This document shows positions 1 to 11,113 of a stretch of 64,000 bases of DNA, in pieces. The stretch is from contig BSBK01003565.1 of NCBI GenBank assembly GCA_027943335.1, positions 253,001-317,000 of the forward strand. The letters run 5' to 3'. How positions within the stretch are numbered: position 1 is the stretch's first letter; the number at the start of each line of letters is the position of its first letter. Source of the DNA: Chamaecyparis obtusa. Lineage: Eukaryota; Streptophyta; Pinopsida; Cupressales; Cupressaceae. The notes beneath the pieces were generated by a model. It was not told the DNA's origin, did not search any database, and worked only from the letters and a program-made list of their open reading frames with translations. A program made the position numbers and the translations under genes.

Positions 1-2
1 GG

Positions 3-1345
3 TATCAAAAGCAGCTTGAGGAAGCTAATGACATCATTGCCTCTCTTGAGAATAGGCTGAGGAGGTCCCTTGCAAAAAGAAAGGAGCTAGCTCTACAACT
101 GAGTGAGAGCAATGAAACAATTGAAGAGCTCTCTAGACAAAGTGGATCTCATGAAGCAGAGGAGGCGGTCTCTGATCTCATGGAGAAGAATCAGATTCTA
201 ACCGATCAGATCTCTAACCTAAAAAGGGAGCAGGAAGGCAATGCTCTAACAATGACTGTAATCATTTAGGAAAAGAGGAAAGCTAAAGATGAAAGGAACA
301 GTGTCGTGAAATCACTGGCAGCCTCTGAAAGAGCAAGAAATTTGGCAGAAGATGCAGTAAGGGAAAGTGATCTTGTTGTTCTACAACTTCAAGAAGACAT
401 GCAGATAATTACACAAGAAAATGCAAACATGCAAAAGAATTGGCATGATAAAGATGATGCATGCAAAAGACTGGCTATTGAATTGTTTCAACTAAAGGAA
501 CAGATGAAAGTTCTCAAAGAAAGAAATGAGAGCTCAGAAAAGCTTGATGAGCAACTGAGGGCTCAAAGAAAGCACAAGGATCTCACAGGAGTTGGGTTCA
601 CTAGTCAAAGCAGCAAGAAACCAGTGAGTCCTCTGGAGTCAAGAAAGGAAAGATGGAAAAGAAGGAGAAATCAACAAAAGTCAAAGGTAAGAAGACCTTC
701 AAAACCTCTTGCCATCACTGTGGTAAACTGGGTCATTAAACAAATGACTGCAGAAATGCATTGGTAAAACCAATTACTTCTAACAGTTACAGCAGAAACT
801 ATTACAAGTATGGCCACAAGACTTCTAAATGTAGGTCTCGTCCCAACAGTGTGTCCAGTGGAAGTAGGGGAAGCTTCAAAGGTTACTGCTATGCATGCAA
901 CAAGTTTGGACACAAGGTTGATGAATGCAGATCTAAAACTATGGCATTCAGATCCCCACCGAGACCAATATTCCCTAAGAGGAATGTAAACCGGAGCACA
1001 ACCAGCTGTGCTAACTGTGGCACACATGACCATAATAATTCCCGGTGTCATTCACCTAAGAATAGAAGGGTAAATCCATGGAAGGCAACCGGGATAGTTT
1101 GTTACTACTGCAACAGAGTTGGACATCTGGCCAAGGAATGCAGGAATCGGGCAATGAACAAAAGAAGAGGAACGGTCAAACAAGTGAACAAGACCCTATC
1201 TCCCAACCAAAAGGAAAAAAAGGGAAAAGAGACTGAGAAAGAAGTCAAGAAGATTTGGTTCAAGAAGGAATCAAAGAGCTCCGCTGAGGAGAAAACAAAA
1301 GGAAGATCATCATCTACTAATGGTGATATCTCATCAGCAAACTAA
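3..1345 (+). pseudogene. Copia-type gag, C-terminal part: coiled coil plus zinc knuckles
   Basis: Gag would package the element RNA. Frame 3 from the window edge reads a charged, Glu/Lys/Gln-rich coiled coil, broken by TAG at 267-269. It then has the SSEKLDEQLRAQR block typical of plant copia gags just before the knuckles. Near 670-700 the frame moves by one nucleotide. In the new frame follow a CHHC knuckle interrupted by TAA, a degenerate YKYGHKTSKC, CYACNKFGHKVDEC, CANCGTHDHNNSRC and CYYCNRVGHLAKEC, then a Lys-rich tail ending in TAA at about 1343. Five knuckle-like units is more than the usual one or two. The tail reaches the KKIW position that usually precedes protease, but protease is absent. 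The start is upstream of the window. Confidence 0.75.
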
Positions 1346-1607
1346 GCTTGAGGGTTTAGAGGGAACCGGTAGTCCGCCTACTGTTCCCGGTAGAACTGGT
1401 GAGCAATGAACTCACACAGTCAAAAAGTGAAACCGGAAGAAGTCACTGGTCCATCATGTGAACCGGACAGGTAAGTGCTAACATTTCAACCGAGGTTTGA
1501 TCAACAACTAAATACATGAAAACCGGTTGTCGAAGAAAAGATTAGGTAAGGTAATTAATGCTATACCCGTTAACAATAGTTACCGTTTGGTAATTACCGT
1601 TATACCC
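1346..1607 (+). other. Spacer between gag and accessory ORF, left part
   Basis: Non-coding, with repeated ACCGG/CCGGT motifs like those in this element's own 3' LTR. It continues after the Harbinger insertion at 10858-11113. No protease or integrase sequence is seen. Confidence 0.5.
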
Positions 1608-1652
1608 TAAGGGCCCGTTTGGACCACGGCATACGGAATGTTGGATATAGTC
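1608..1652 (+). repeat. Harbinger left TIR with TAA TSD
   Basis: TAA at 1608-1610, then GGGCCCGTTTGGACCACGGC. The first 14 bases match the reverse complement of the right end at 13 of 14 positions. Subterminal GGAATAT-type words recur after it, as they do inside the right end. Confidence 0.88.
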
Positions 1653-2253
1653 AATTTTGGAATATGCTGCAATTCTGGAATATACATATCCTCAAAATGA
1701 TATCTGAAATATGTGTTCGACCTGTTTGGTTCACCTGGAAGATGACTGAGAAGATGTATTTTCCACGTTTGGGTGCCGCATTTTGGAATTGGAATATGCC
1801 CTGAATGAGAATTTGTTTTATTAATTTATTTATAACAATTTGTGATTTTTTCAAATGTTATGATGTTTTTCACATTTTGTTCGTGTTTTTGAATATTTAT
1901 TTTATTTTTGCAATAAAATATTATTATAATATTTTATTTTGTTTTTGGATACTTATTTTATTTTATTTCATTTGTATGCGATTTTGAATATTTATAATAT
2001 TTTGAAATAAAATTATGTTTATAAGTTTATAAAAATTTTAACATTTTGTATAACTTTTTTATAAATAAAAAATTCCTATACAAATTTATAAAATTTGTAG
2101 ACCCAAAATACACAAATTTATAAACAAGTCATTTATTTTATTATTTATTTTTACATAATGTTGCCAACCCAGCTCAATAGGAGCACCGGTAGGAAAGAGC
2201 CGGGTGGAGAAAACCTCCGGTCTAGCCCCACAAAGTCATGAGCTGATATAAAA

Positions 2254-2351
2254 TTACAACTTGAATGAGGCATTCCTCATTTTACATAATGCAGATACAG
2301 TGTTACAACTTGAATGAGGCATTCCTCATTTTACATAATGCAGATACAATG
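2254..2351 (+). repeat. Tandem duplication, 49 bp x 2
   Basis: The unit beginning TTACAACTTGAATGAGGCAT occurs at 2254 and again at 2303, almost identical. It lies in the non-coding 3' side of the Harbinger element. Confidence 0.85.
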
Positions 2352-2838
2352 TTATAATTTAGTCTAATGAGTCTTTGACGCTCTGTCATGCCCGAACTCT
2401 TGTTTTTGTCTCTAGACACTGCATACATAGAACATACAACTACTTTGTGCTTTTGTTAGTACACCAATGAAGTACATTCAGTTGCTAACTTTTGTATGAG
2501 TTTTTAAAAAAAATCTTATTAATTATTATTACCTTCTATGACCTCCTTTGATTCTTACCTGAATGATCCACCCTTGTCAAGATCAAAACACGACCAATTA
2601 AATGAGTTTATACATGATATATCTCTGTTAACCTCAAAATTCCTCTACAAACCTAGGTTAGAATTCTACAAAGCAATAACCACGAAAACAACGTTAAATC
2701 ATGTGACTGATAGCAGATTGGGGCTCACCTAAGCCATAAACATGAAAAATTATTGTGAAAAAATATGTGGACCATATATATGCGCACTTTGGGCAAAGAG
2801 GAGTTACGCCATATCCATATTAAAATATTTAGTTATAA

Positions 2839-2991
2839 TATCAAAATACAAAACTGAATAATTCCTGAGCTCATCTCCGCATATTACAATATCAAAATAC
2901 AAAACTGACTAATTCTTGAGCTCATCTCCGCATATTACAATATCAAAATACAAAATTGACTAATTCTTGAGCTCATCTATGCATATGGTCG
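2839..2991 (+). repeat. Tandem repeat, 51 bp x 3
   Basis: TATCAAAATACAAAACTGA recurs at 2839, 2890 and 2941 with few differences and the linking text GAGCTCATCTCCGCATATTA. It is non-coding. The surrounding 1611-5000 holds no other convincing gene on either strand. Confidence 0.85.
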
Positions 2992-3894
2992 CAAAAAAGA
3001 TATGCGATTACAATACAGAGAAGGCATCGTAAAAATATAATTTCATTTGCCCTAGCTTGACAACTTTTGCACTCAAATCCTGGATTGTGGACGAGTGGAG
3101 ATGGGCGAATGTCTGGATCGTGGATGACTGGAGATGGGCGGATAGATGTAGATGGGTTGTCATCGACCCACCTAAAGTATCCACAATCATGATGGCCCTG
3201 TGATGCCCAATCTACATTAGTTTTTATAATATAATGAATAGTATTTACATTACAAACATTAAATATAATAAATAGTATTTACATTACAAACATTAAATAT
3301 ATACACATTAGCAACCTTTTTTCTATTTGGACAACACCAAAATTGTCGTCTAGGGTTTTCCACTGTCCGTGAAATCTTCATCTGGCACTGCCCACCACCA
3401 CATGGACATCTTGGCACATTGAGAAGAGCCATCAAACCGATATCAGTAATGCACCTATATCAACAATCCCAAAATTAAACAAAATTCATTGAGAAAAACA
3501 AAAAGTTGCAACGTTGAATCAACCATAATGAGTTATGACATATTGTAGTGTTGTCGTGTTATATTTAATGTTGTCATGTTATATGTAATATTGTCATGTC
3601 AACAATGCGTTATGACAAAAGAAGTGGGCAACATGGATCCTCCCAATAAAATGTATAATCAAAACTGTTTAGTTTCTATTTGAAAGTTAGTGGAACAATG
3701 AACAATTTAAGGGCCTGATAATATTAGTTTCAAGTGTATTATGCTTGCAATACCTGACTATATCAACTTCTCTAGCAATCCTAACTGATTGATTGGCAAT
3801 AATGTAAAGTGTTGCAATCCTTCAAGTCTCGCAAAGGGAGATGCTTCATGGTTTTCTGTAGTTTGTTACAAGATGTAGCTATATTCAATATAAC

Positions 3895-3955
3895 AATAAT
3901 GTAAAGACAACATGATAATGTACACTCACTGTAAGGACAGTCACAAATAGAGTGT
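3895..3955 (+). repeat. Isolated copy of the Harbinger fold-back module
   Basis: It contains ACAACATGATAATGTACACT followed by CACTGTAAGGACAGTCACAA, the words that build the clusters at 6062-6490 and 8455-9385. It shows the module is dispersed within the element. Confidence 0.7.
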
Positions 3956-3989
3956 CGTACCATTGCAAACTTGAAAACAGAAAAGATGG

Positions 3990-4165
3990 GACCTGATGCA
4001 TTATATACTATCTTTGACATTACTACTGTTCTGCTGTGAAAAACAGGACCTAATGCATTATAGACTATCTTTGACCTTACTATTATTCATGTCTACGATC
4101 CAATAGAATGGTGAAAAATGGGACCTAACGCATTATAGACTATCTTTGACCTTACAATTATTCTG
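3990..4165 (+). repeat. Degenerate tandem repeat, three copies
   Basis: Three copies of a unit with GGGACCTAATGCATTATAGA and CTATCTTTGACCTTAC, the first more diverged. Non-coding DNA of the Harbinger element. Confidence 0.7.
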
Positions 4166-4784
4166 CTGTGTTTGAACCTCTCTGAAGTTATATTACAGTA
4201 GAAAAAACTAAAGAGAAACCTCTCAAATGACTACTTTTGAGGTCATGTCTAAAATCTGATAGAATGGTATGACAGTTTATAATGGCCATTTATCAGTGCA
4301 TTATGCTGATAACCATTTAAGCAAATCACATCCCAGGCTTGACCGCACCAATCGCAACCTTCCACAGACAAAAAAACTCAATCACAAACAGAATAGGCAC
4401 TTGGAGCTCTTCTTGTTAATGCCTTTTTGACAGTGTGGGACAAAATTCCCAAGCTAAATGCTCAACCCGTTTGGTCAGGGCCTTCCATTGCTTCCACTGT
4501 GGACAAAAAACCTTAATCATGGCAGATTGGGGGCAAATATTTGCTGGAGACTTTAGGAAAGACTAAAGTCCAAATTTATTTTGCAAAGGACCCTCTAAAT
4601 GATGCTTGTGCCAACTTACATACAAAAATAATCAAGGGCAGAGAATACAAATTATTTATAACCTAATGTGTAAATGATCCTGAAACAGTTAACAATCGGT
4701 AATTACATACAAAAATAATAAGGGCACTTCAAGCATTGCCCGAAAAAGTGAAATGGTATCAAAAAGCAACATTTCACAAATGAG

Positions 4785-4890
4785 ATTATAAATGGCAGAT
4801 TTCACAAACTATTTAGCAACATTGAGATTGTAACCGCAGATTTCACAATCTGTTTAGCAACATGGCAGATTTCACAAACTGTTTAGAAAC
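4785..4890 (+). repeat. Short tandem repeat with TTTCACAAACTGTTTAGCAA unit
   Basis: Three diverged copies of GCAGATTTCACAAACTGTTTAGCAACAT lie in a row, upstream on the + strand of the end of the minus-strand Myb-like ORF. Confidence 0.7.
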
Positions 4891-5000
4891 ATTAGTTAGT
4901 TTTGATTTGAAAAACAACAGATTAAATCCATAATTCTGATTGTTTTAATATGAAACAATAGTTTTGATTTTAAACACAAGACCTAATAAACATGAATCAA

Positions 5001-6050
5001 CTAAAGTCCAAACTTCAATATCATATATTGGATTCTCTCTCCTTCATCCATTGTCAAGAACAATGCGGCTGATTGCGGATAATGCATTAACTTTTCGTAT
5101 GCTTCAAGCATAGTAGAGTTGCTAAGGCCAGGGATTTCTTTAAGTGCTTTATACAAATCCGCTGCATCATTTTTCAAACTAGATGTTTTATCCACTTTCA
5201 AAGGCTGTCCAAGGCCTGCTGTAAGGCCTGCAGACAGATCTTTGATCACTTCACAAATTGAATCCAATGAACCTACCAATGTTCCCCTCCTCCTCTTTGG
5301 CCTCCTTGACGATGTTGAAGGGTTCTCTTTGCCGCTTGCAGTAGATTGGTTCGATGTAGGTGTATCAATAGATTTGTTACCATCACTAGCCAAATCAGCA
5401 GCAGTCTCAAAACATGCATTATCCATACCATGATAACTGAAATCTTCATCATCAATGAAATCTTCCTCCGTCTCTTGAGCTGTTGCAGCCGCAGTGCCCT
5501 CAGCTATGTCATTCCCAACAATACAGGATAATTCATTGTAGTATTGAAATGGTTGCCTCTTATACATTCTGGCATTTTTAAATTCCTTTCTCTGTATGAT
5601 GGCATAACAATTGAATTCATTATTGGTCCTTCATTACTTAAAAAGATATATTCAACTTAAAAGGAGATTTGAAGACCATGTTACCTTCAACAACTCGTCC
5701 CAAACACTATCATCAGCATCCATAGTTTGGGTAGTCTCATTCTAGGCTAAGCCACTTGTATTCCTCAAGTCTTTCATAACCCTATACCCTTGTTTCCGAG
5801 TTTTCAACTTGTTCTTGAAGTTATCCTTCGATAGCTTCATTTTCAACTCATTATTGAACCTCCTTTCAATGACTGTCCAAGCCTCTTTCTTGAAACCCCC
5901 TTAGGCTTTTTTTCCAAGCTGCACTTGCTCCTGTAGCAAGTCTAGCAACTTGCGTTCCATCTCTTTTGTCCAGAAAACCTTCTTGCAAGAAGAAGTTGCC
6001 TAGATAACTTGAACGTCACCATCCATGTTCGTGTTTACATCCATAGACAT
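5001..6050 (-). pseudogene. Harbinger ORF2: Myb/SANT-like DNA-binding protein, two exons, interrupted
   Basis: In PIF/Harbinger elements this protein binds the subterminal repeats and helps the transposase act in the nucleus. Exon 1 is 6050-5685 and begins at MSMDVNTNMDGDV. It carries a Trp-containing Myb/SANT-like (trihelix-like) block including FWTKEMERKLLDLL and AWTVIERRFNNELKMKLSKD, and ends LLK before a GTAACA donor. Exon 2 is 5591-5001, chosen because the acceptor at ATACAG restores the frame into KEFKNARMYKRQPFQYYNEL. It continues through an acidic Thr/Ser linker and SSRRPKRRRG, a likely nuclear signal, to a helical C-terminus. Three in-frame stops fall in exon 1, the first at 6002-6000. 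The product length, about 318 codons, is normal for the family. Confidence 0.8.
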
Positions 6051-6061
6051 ACTTGATGCAC

Positions 6062-6490
6062 ACACAACATGATAATGTACACTCACTGTAAGGACAGTCA
6101 CAAATGAGGACATCTCACAGTGACTGTCCCTTGTGTAATTGCCACTTTAATGTATTGCTATTGAACCACATTAATGCTTTTTTTCTTGAACAAATGAGGA
6201 CAGTCACTGTAAAGACAACATGATAATGTACACTCACTGTAAGGACAGTCACAAATGAGGACATCTTACAGTGAGTGTACATTATCATGTTGTCTTTACA
6301 ATGACTGTCCTCATGTGTGACTGTCCTTGTCACAAATGAGGACATCTCACAGTGACTGTCCCTTGTGTGACTGTCCTCATTTGTTCAAGAAGAAAAGCAT
6401 TAATGCGGTTCAATAGCAATACGTTCAAGTGGCAATTACACAAGGGACAGTCACTGTGAGATGTCCTCATTTGTGACTGTCCTTGTTTAC
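6062..6490 (+). repeat. Fold-back repeat cluster I in Harbinger
   Basis: Blocks containing GAGGACAGTCACTGTAAAGA occur together with their reverse complements, such as TCTTTACAGTGACTGTCCTC, giving long hairpin potential. The cluster lies between the ends of the two Harbinger genes. It shares GAAAAGCATTAATG and CAATAGCAATACGTTCAAG words with cluster II. Confidence 0.85.
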
Positions 6491-6590
6491 ATCCGTAGAC
6501 ATACCTGATGCACAGACAACATGAGCTGCCCACTTCTTTTGACAAGATCAATTGCAATGTAAACAGATGCAAAGAGGCATATACATAGAC

Positions 6591-6875
6591 GTAAACATTA
6601 AATATAGCAACATTAAACATAACACGACAATATTAAATATAACATGACAACATTAAATAAAGCAACATTAAACATAACATGACAATATTAAATATAACAT
6701 GACAACATTAAATATAGCAGCATTAAACATAACATGACAATATTAAATATAACATGACAACATTAAATATAAAATATAGCAACATTAAACATAACATGAG
6801 AATATTAAATATAATATGACAACATTAAATATAACAACATTGAATATAACATGACAACACTAAATATGGCATAAT
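6591..6875 (+). repeat. AT-rich tandem array, about 55-bp period, x 5
   Basis: The marker GACAATATTAAATATAACAT recurs at about 6626, 6681 and 6736, with a variant near 6799. It sits directly downstream of the transposase stop codon on the minus strand, so it would be 3' UTR. A reverse-complement relative lies near 3541-3600. Confidence 0.85.
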
Positions 6876-6958
6876 GGCTTTTAATATATAGTATCAGTTT
6901 GTGAAATTTATGAAATCTGACATTAGTTTAAACACTGTCATAATAGTTATTCAACTGA

Positions 6959-8334
6959 CTAAGATCGAGATCTATAGTCTTCCCACATCCTTCTTGCTAT
7001 TTCATCTCGAAAATTGCCCCAATCATCTCTTTCACGCTGGCTCAACCCATATGTCTCAAGCACTGGTACATCTATCCCATCACGACCATCTTCCTCTTCA
7101 AATTCTACCTCAGATGGAAGGCCGTCCTCTATCGTAATGAAGTTGTGAAGTATGCAACATGCCAAAACAATATGTGTTTGTGTCTTGATTTGATAAGACG
7201 TTGCATGCTTCAAGATAGGAAAAAGCTACTTCAAAATCCCAAATATACGCTCTATTACATTCCTAAGCGAGGAGTGTCGATGATTAAACAACTCTTTTGG
7301 GGTGTTTATTGGGTTTGCTCTTGAAAACTCCTTTAGGTGGTAGTGTGAGCACCGATAAGGCGCGAGAAATCCTGGTAGGTTTGGATATCTAGCATCGACC
7401 AAATAATATTTACCTAAACAAAACAAAATGTCATTGTCATAACGTTGTCTTATTTTTCGTATGCTTCAATAATATAATCATATTTTACAAACCTGGGGGA
7501 ACTACCAATGGATCAGCTGTAGATAGAGCCGAAGCTAGAACACGGCTATCTGCAGCAGACCCTTCCCAACCAGCAAGGATGTATTGAAACTTATAATCAA
7601 ATGAACACACTCCCATAACATTTTGAAACAAGTTGCCTTTTCTATTGCGATATTTAGCTTGCAGGTTGACATCGACAGTGACTGGTATATGGGATCCATC
7701 AATTGCTCCCACACAGTCCTATAGTCAGATAAATCATAGGTCTAATGAACACGCAATAATAGGATTACAACTCTAAACAAAATTAAACCACTGGGAGATA
7801 TACCTTGAAGAATGGATCAAAACGGGTCTTCCCACTGATTTCCCGAGGAGTGTTTGGACCAGGGGGTATAAAATAATCCGAATGGAGCGCTAAGATAGCC
7901 CTCAAGACCTTGTGGAAGTATCGGCTTACCGTCTCTCCAGAGTGCCCAAAGTTATGGGCAATCTTACGATTCCTCAAATTGTGGCCAAGAGTATGGAGGA
8001 ACATGACTAATTGTTCTTCTAACGTGAAGAATTTTGTATCTCTGATGCTTCCTTTTTGCCTTAAAATATTGGCTAGTTTAAAGAAGGATCGTCTAGTCAT
8101 GTGTATTTGGTCAAAGCAATCCATCTCATTGGAGTTGATAACGTGCTTATAAAAAGGAATTGCATCTCTTGTGCGCTTACGCATATTTCGACTACCTTCT
8201 TTTATACACTCCGCTATGGCCACGACAAGGGTGGCAAGAACAATTACAACAAGAAGCAGGACTCTTCTCCTCCTCATAATCTCTCCTTCTATTTCAATAT
8301 CATCTTCATCATCAATATCATCAATGAGATCCAT
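6959..8334 (-). pseudogene. PIF/Harbinger transposase (DDE), three exons, one premature stop
   Basis: The enzyme cuts and rejoins the element at its TIRs. Exons on the minus strand are 8334-7804 (start at MDLIDDIDDEDD, chosen as the first Met before the conserved part), 7718-7493 and 7413-6959. The introns have GT-AG ends and keep the frame. Exon 1 has the helix-turn-helix-like N-terminal part (LRNRKIAHNFGHSGETVSRYF). Catalytic residues: Asp in GAIDGSHIP, Asp in GSAADSRVL and Glu in NVIERIFGILK. A TAG at 7228-7226, just after FGILK, is the only break seen. The remaining 88 codons include ACCILHNF and run to the natural stop at 6959. About 403 codons, the usual size. Confidence 0.88.
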
Positions 8335-8454
8335 TGAATTACCTAAAAAAACCAACAAAACAATCACGAAACAACATAAGAAAACACCCAACTATAATGC
8401 ATAAGAATAGAGTTGCAAGTTGAGTATACAACATATGTAGACAAGAAAGTACCT

Positions 8455-9385
8455 TGTGTAATTTCACAAAATGAGAAGTTCTCACAGTGACTGTCCCTTG
8501 TGTAATTGCCACTTGAATGAGGACAGTCACTGTAAAGACAACATGATAATGTACACTCACTGTAAGGACAGTCACAAATGAGGACAGTCACTCTAAAGAC
8601 AACATGATAATGTACAGTTACTGTAAGGACAGTCACAAATGAGGACATCTTACAGTGAGTGTACATTATCATGTTGTCTTTACAGTGACTGTCCTCATGT
8701 GTGACTGTCCTTGTCACAACTGAGGACATCTCACAGTGACTGTCCCTTGTGTAATTGTCCTCATTTGTTCAAGAAGAAAAGCATTAATGTGGTTCAATAG
8801 AAATACATTCAAGTGGCAATTACACAAGGGATAGTCACTGTGAGATGTCCTCATTTGTGACTGTCCTTGTCACAAATGAGGACATCTCACAGTGACTGTC
8901 CCTTGTGTAATTGTCACTTGAATGTATTGCCTAATTGTCCTTGTAAGTATCATGTTGTCTTTAGAGTGACTGTCCTCATTTGTTGAAGAAGAAAAGCATT
9001 AATGTGGTTCAATAGCAATACATTAAAGTGGCAATTACACAAGGGACAGTCACTGTGAGATGTCCTCATTTGTGACTGTCCTTACAGTGACTGTACATTG
9101 TCATGTTGTCTTTAGAGTGACTGCCCTCATTTGTTGAAGAAGAAAAGCATTAATGTGGTTCAATAGCAATACATTAAAGTGGTAATTACACAAGGGACAG
9201 TCACTGTGAGATGTCCTCATTTGTGACTGTCCTTACAGTGAGTGTACATTATCATGTTGTCTTTAGAGTGACTGTCCTCATTTGTTGAAGAAGAAAAGCA
9301 TTAATGTGGTTCAATAGCAATACATTAAAGTGGCAATTACACAAGGGACAGTCACTGTGAGATGTCCTCATTTGTGACTGTCCTA
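8455..9385 (+). repeat. Fold-back repeat cluster II with 151-bp tandem units
   Basis: It lies upstream of the transposase start on the minus strand. The right part is a tandem array: GAAAAGCATTAATGTGGTTC begins at 8991, 9142 and 9293, a 151-bp step. The left part holds inverted copies of GGACAGTCACTGTAAAGACA and the TACATTATCATGTTGTCTTT arm, able to fold into long hairpins. No coding potential is seen. The remainder to 10854 is non-coding and holds the duplications listed separately. Confidence 0.87.
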
Positions 9386-9500
9386 TTACTTTGATACCTT
9401 AGAAATTATGAAATATGATCCTATTACTTTGATACCTTAGAAAATCATTCCAATTTTGGATCATCTTCTGTGATGATCTCCAGAGTTAGACTGCTTAGGT

Positions 9501-9602
9501 AGTTTAAACTGTAGCTCGTTTAGGTTCTAAAAATCTACACAACTATAACCCAGTTTAAACTGTAGCTCGTTTAGGTTCTAAAAATCTACACAACTATAAC
9601 CC
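9501..9602 (+). repeat. Tandem duplication, 51 bp x 2
   Basis: AGTTTAAACTGTAGCTCGTT begins at 9501 and at 9552, and the two copies are essentially identical. A smaller 38-bp duplication (TCCTATTACTTTGATACC) lies just upstream near 9380-9440. Confidence 0.88.
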
Positions 9603-10130
9603 AGAAGATCATTGTAAATTGATAAACTGCCAGAAAATTCCTCCCAAATATAGGGTAAAATAGCATGTTTCCTCAGCAGTGAACCATAAAGAACAACAAT
9701 TCTAAATAGAATGCATAATTGTACTAACAGAAAAAGTAGAGCAACTTTGATAACAAATTTTCAAAGAAAAAGATGCAAAACAGAAATTAACTTTGAAAAA
9801 CATTTTTGCACACCCAATTCGTGGATTTTGTTGTTCTGGTAGTGTAAGTCTTTCTGATCAAACTTTTCGTGCGATAGGACAGTGATGGTTTCTCTGGTTT
9901 CTCCATATCAAAATTTCTCTGGTTTCTCCATCTCAAACACAATTGCAATTGTTTTGCTTTCTGTGTGGTATTCATTCAATAGGGAAGATTGCAGATTTAT
10001 AGTAGTTTTTTCTTTTATGGGCAATAAGAGGTTTGGAGTTCTATGCAGCAGACAAAGATTATGTGAAGAAAATTGGTTTCATAAGAATACCACACAGAAA
10101 GCATTGATTTCACTATGCAGTCAACAAAAC

Positions 10131-10312
10131 CAGTTGAAACCCTAAAACCCTAAGAAGAAGCAAGAGCAAAATTAAAATGCTAAATATGCCTGAGATAACC
10201 TTTCCCAGTTGATATGCCGTGGTCAGGATTCTTTACCAGTTGAAACCCTAAAACCCTAAGAAGAAGCAAGAGCAAAATAAATGCTAAATATGCCTGAGAT
10301 AACCTTTCCCCA
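10131..10312 (+). repeat. Duplication of about 105 bp, two copies
   Basis: CAGTTGAAACCCTAAAACCC begins at 10131 and again at 10236. Both copies continue through AAGAAGAAGCAAGAGC and TGCCTGAGATAACCTTTCCC. Confidence 0.87.
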
Positions 10313-10814
10313 TTGACAAGGAAACAGAGCCTCTTAGTTGCATCCCAAAGCTCTTCGAATACAAATGTAGATAAACGGATAAGCCGTAGGTACCAGGGGA
10401 CAGAAAGATCTTCGAATACAAATGCAGATAAACGAATGAGGGATACATACAATAGATAAACGGATGAGGAAGATGCAGCTTCAAACCAGATGCAGAAAGA
10501 TGCAGCTTCGAACCAGATGAATGTAGATGCAGCTCGAACCAAAGAGGGCTTCCGACAATCGCGCGATGTAACCGTTGCAGATGTGAAACAAGGTAATAAA
10601 AAGCGGATGTCAAAAATAATAAAACCCACGGGGACCCGACGACATTTTCAAAATTGGCATACGGAAACCGGAATGCGAGCCCGATATTCCAATTCCACCT
10701 TTTCAAGTGGAAGACGATATGCCCGTTTTTTGGGTAAAATTGGAATATCGAAATTCCAATTCCATCCTTCGATGTTGCACACAAACAATGGAGACCGTAT
10801 TCGAAAATCGATAT

Positions 10815-10857
10815 TCCAGTATATCGGCCGATATGCTTGCGTCCAAATGGGCCCTAA
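10815..10857 (+). repeat. Harbinger right TIR with TAA TSD
   Basis: GTCCAAATGGGCCC ends at 10854 and TAA follows at 10855-10857. Inside it lie repeated GATATTCCA and CGATAT words (about 10690-10840), probably subterminal transposase or ORF2 binding repeats; that role is inferred. Confidence 0.88.
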
Positions 10858-11113
10858 TTCTATATAAGGGAAGGATGATTACTCATTTCACTTTACTTTG
10901 CGAATTGTGATTTTTTGATTTCTTATGATTGAGTAATCTTCTCTTGCTTTGATTTACGGTCCTTGCTAAGTAATCTTTGTAAATCCGATCACAAATTCTC
11001 TATGTAAACCGGTCATGATACGATAGCATCATCATGTTCTGTCATCAATCTAATTCAAGGGAACCAATTTGACAGACCTATTTACGACATCATGCTAGTG
11101 CAGAACAAAGAAA
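10858..11113 (+). promoter_or_regulatory. Right part of spacer, TATA-like box upstream of the accessory ORF
   Basis: CTATATAAGGG at 10860-10870 is a good TATA match. It lies about 250 nt before the ATG of the accessory ORF and three bases from the Harbinger insertion. The rest is T-rich leader-like DNA. The Harbinger insertion has moved everything upstream of the box 9 kb away. That it drives the accessory ORF is inference. Confidence 0.35.

Larger units (their letters stand above)
1611..10854 (-). mobile_element. PIF/Harbinger DNA transposon, 9.2 kb, with TIRs and TAA target duplication
   Basis: The ends are GGGCCCGTTTGGAC at left and, in reverse complement, GGGCCCATTTGGAC at right. They are flanked by TAA at 1608-1610 and 10855-10857, the 3-bp TWA duplication expected of PIF/Harbinger. 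Inside are the two genes of an autonomous element, both on the minus strand: a DDE transposase (6959-8334) and a Myb/SANT-like protein (5001-6050). The rest, about 7 kb, is non-coding and unusually full of short tandem duplications and fold-back modules. Both genes carry premature stops, so the copy is probably not self-sufficient. Joining the flanks restores the spacer of the host copia element. Confidence 0.9.

Noticed and set aside
1..1345. Cellular zinc-knuckle RNA-binding gene
   Set aside because: The SSEKLDEQLRAQR block, knuckle order and the KKIW tail match copia gag, and an LTR with polypurine tract lies downstream.
7910..8404. Overlapping + strand open frames opposite the Harbinger transposase
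   Set aside because: They are antisense shadows of exon 1 of the transposase, with no family resemblance.
8840..9385. CRISPR-like array
   Set aside because: Units are contiguous 151-bp tandem copies without unique spacers, in a plant nuclear transposon.
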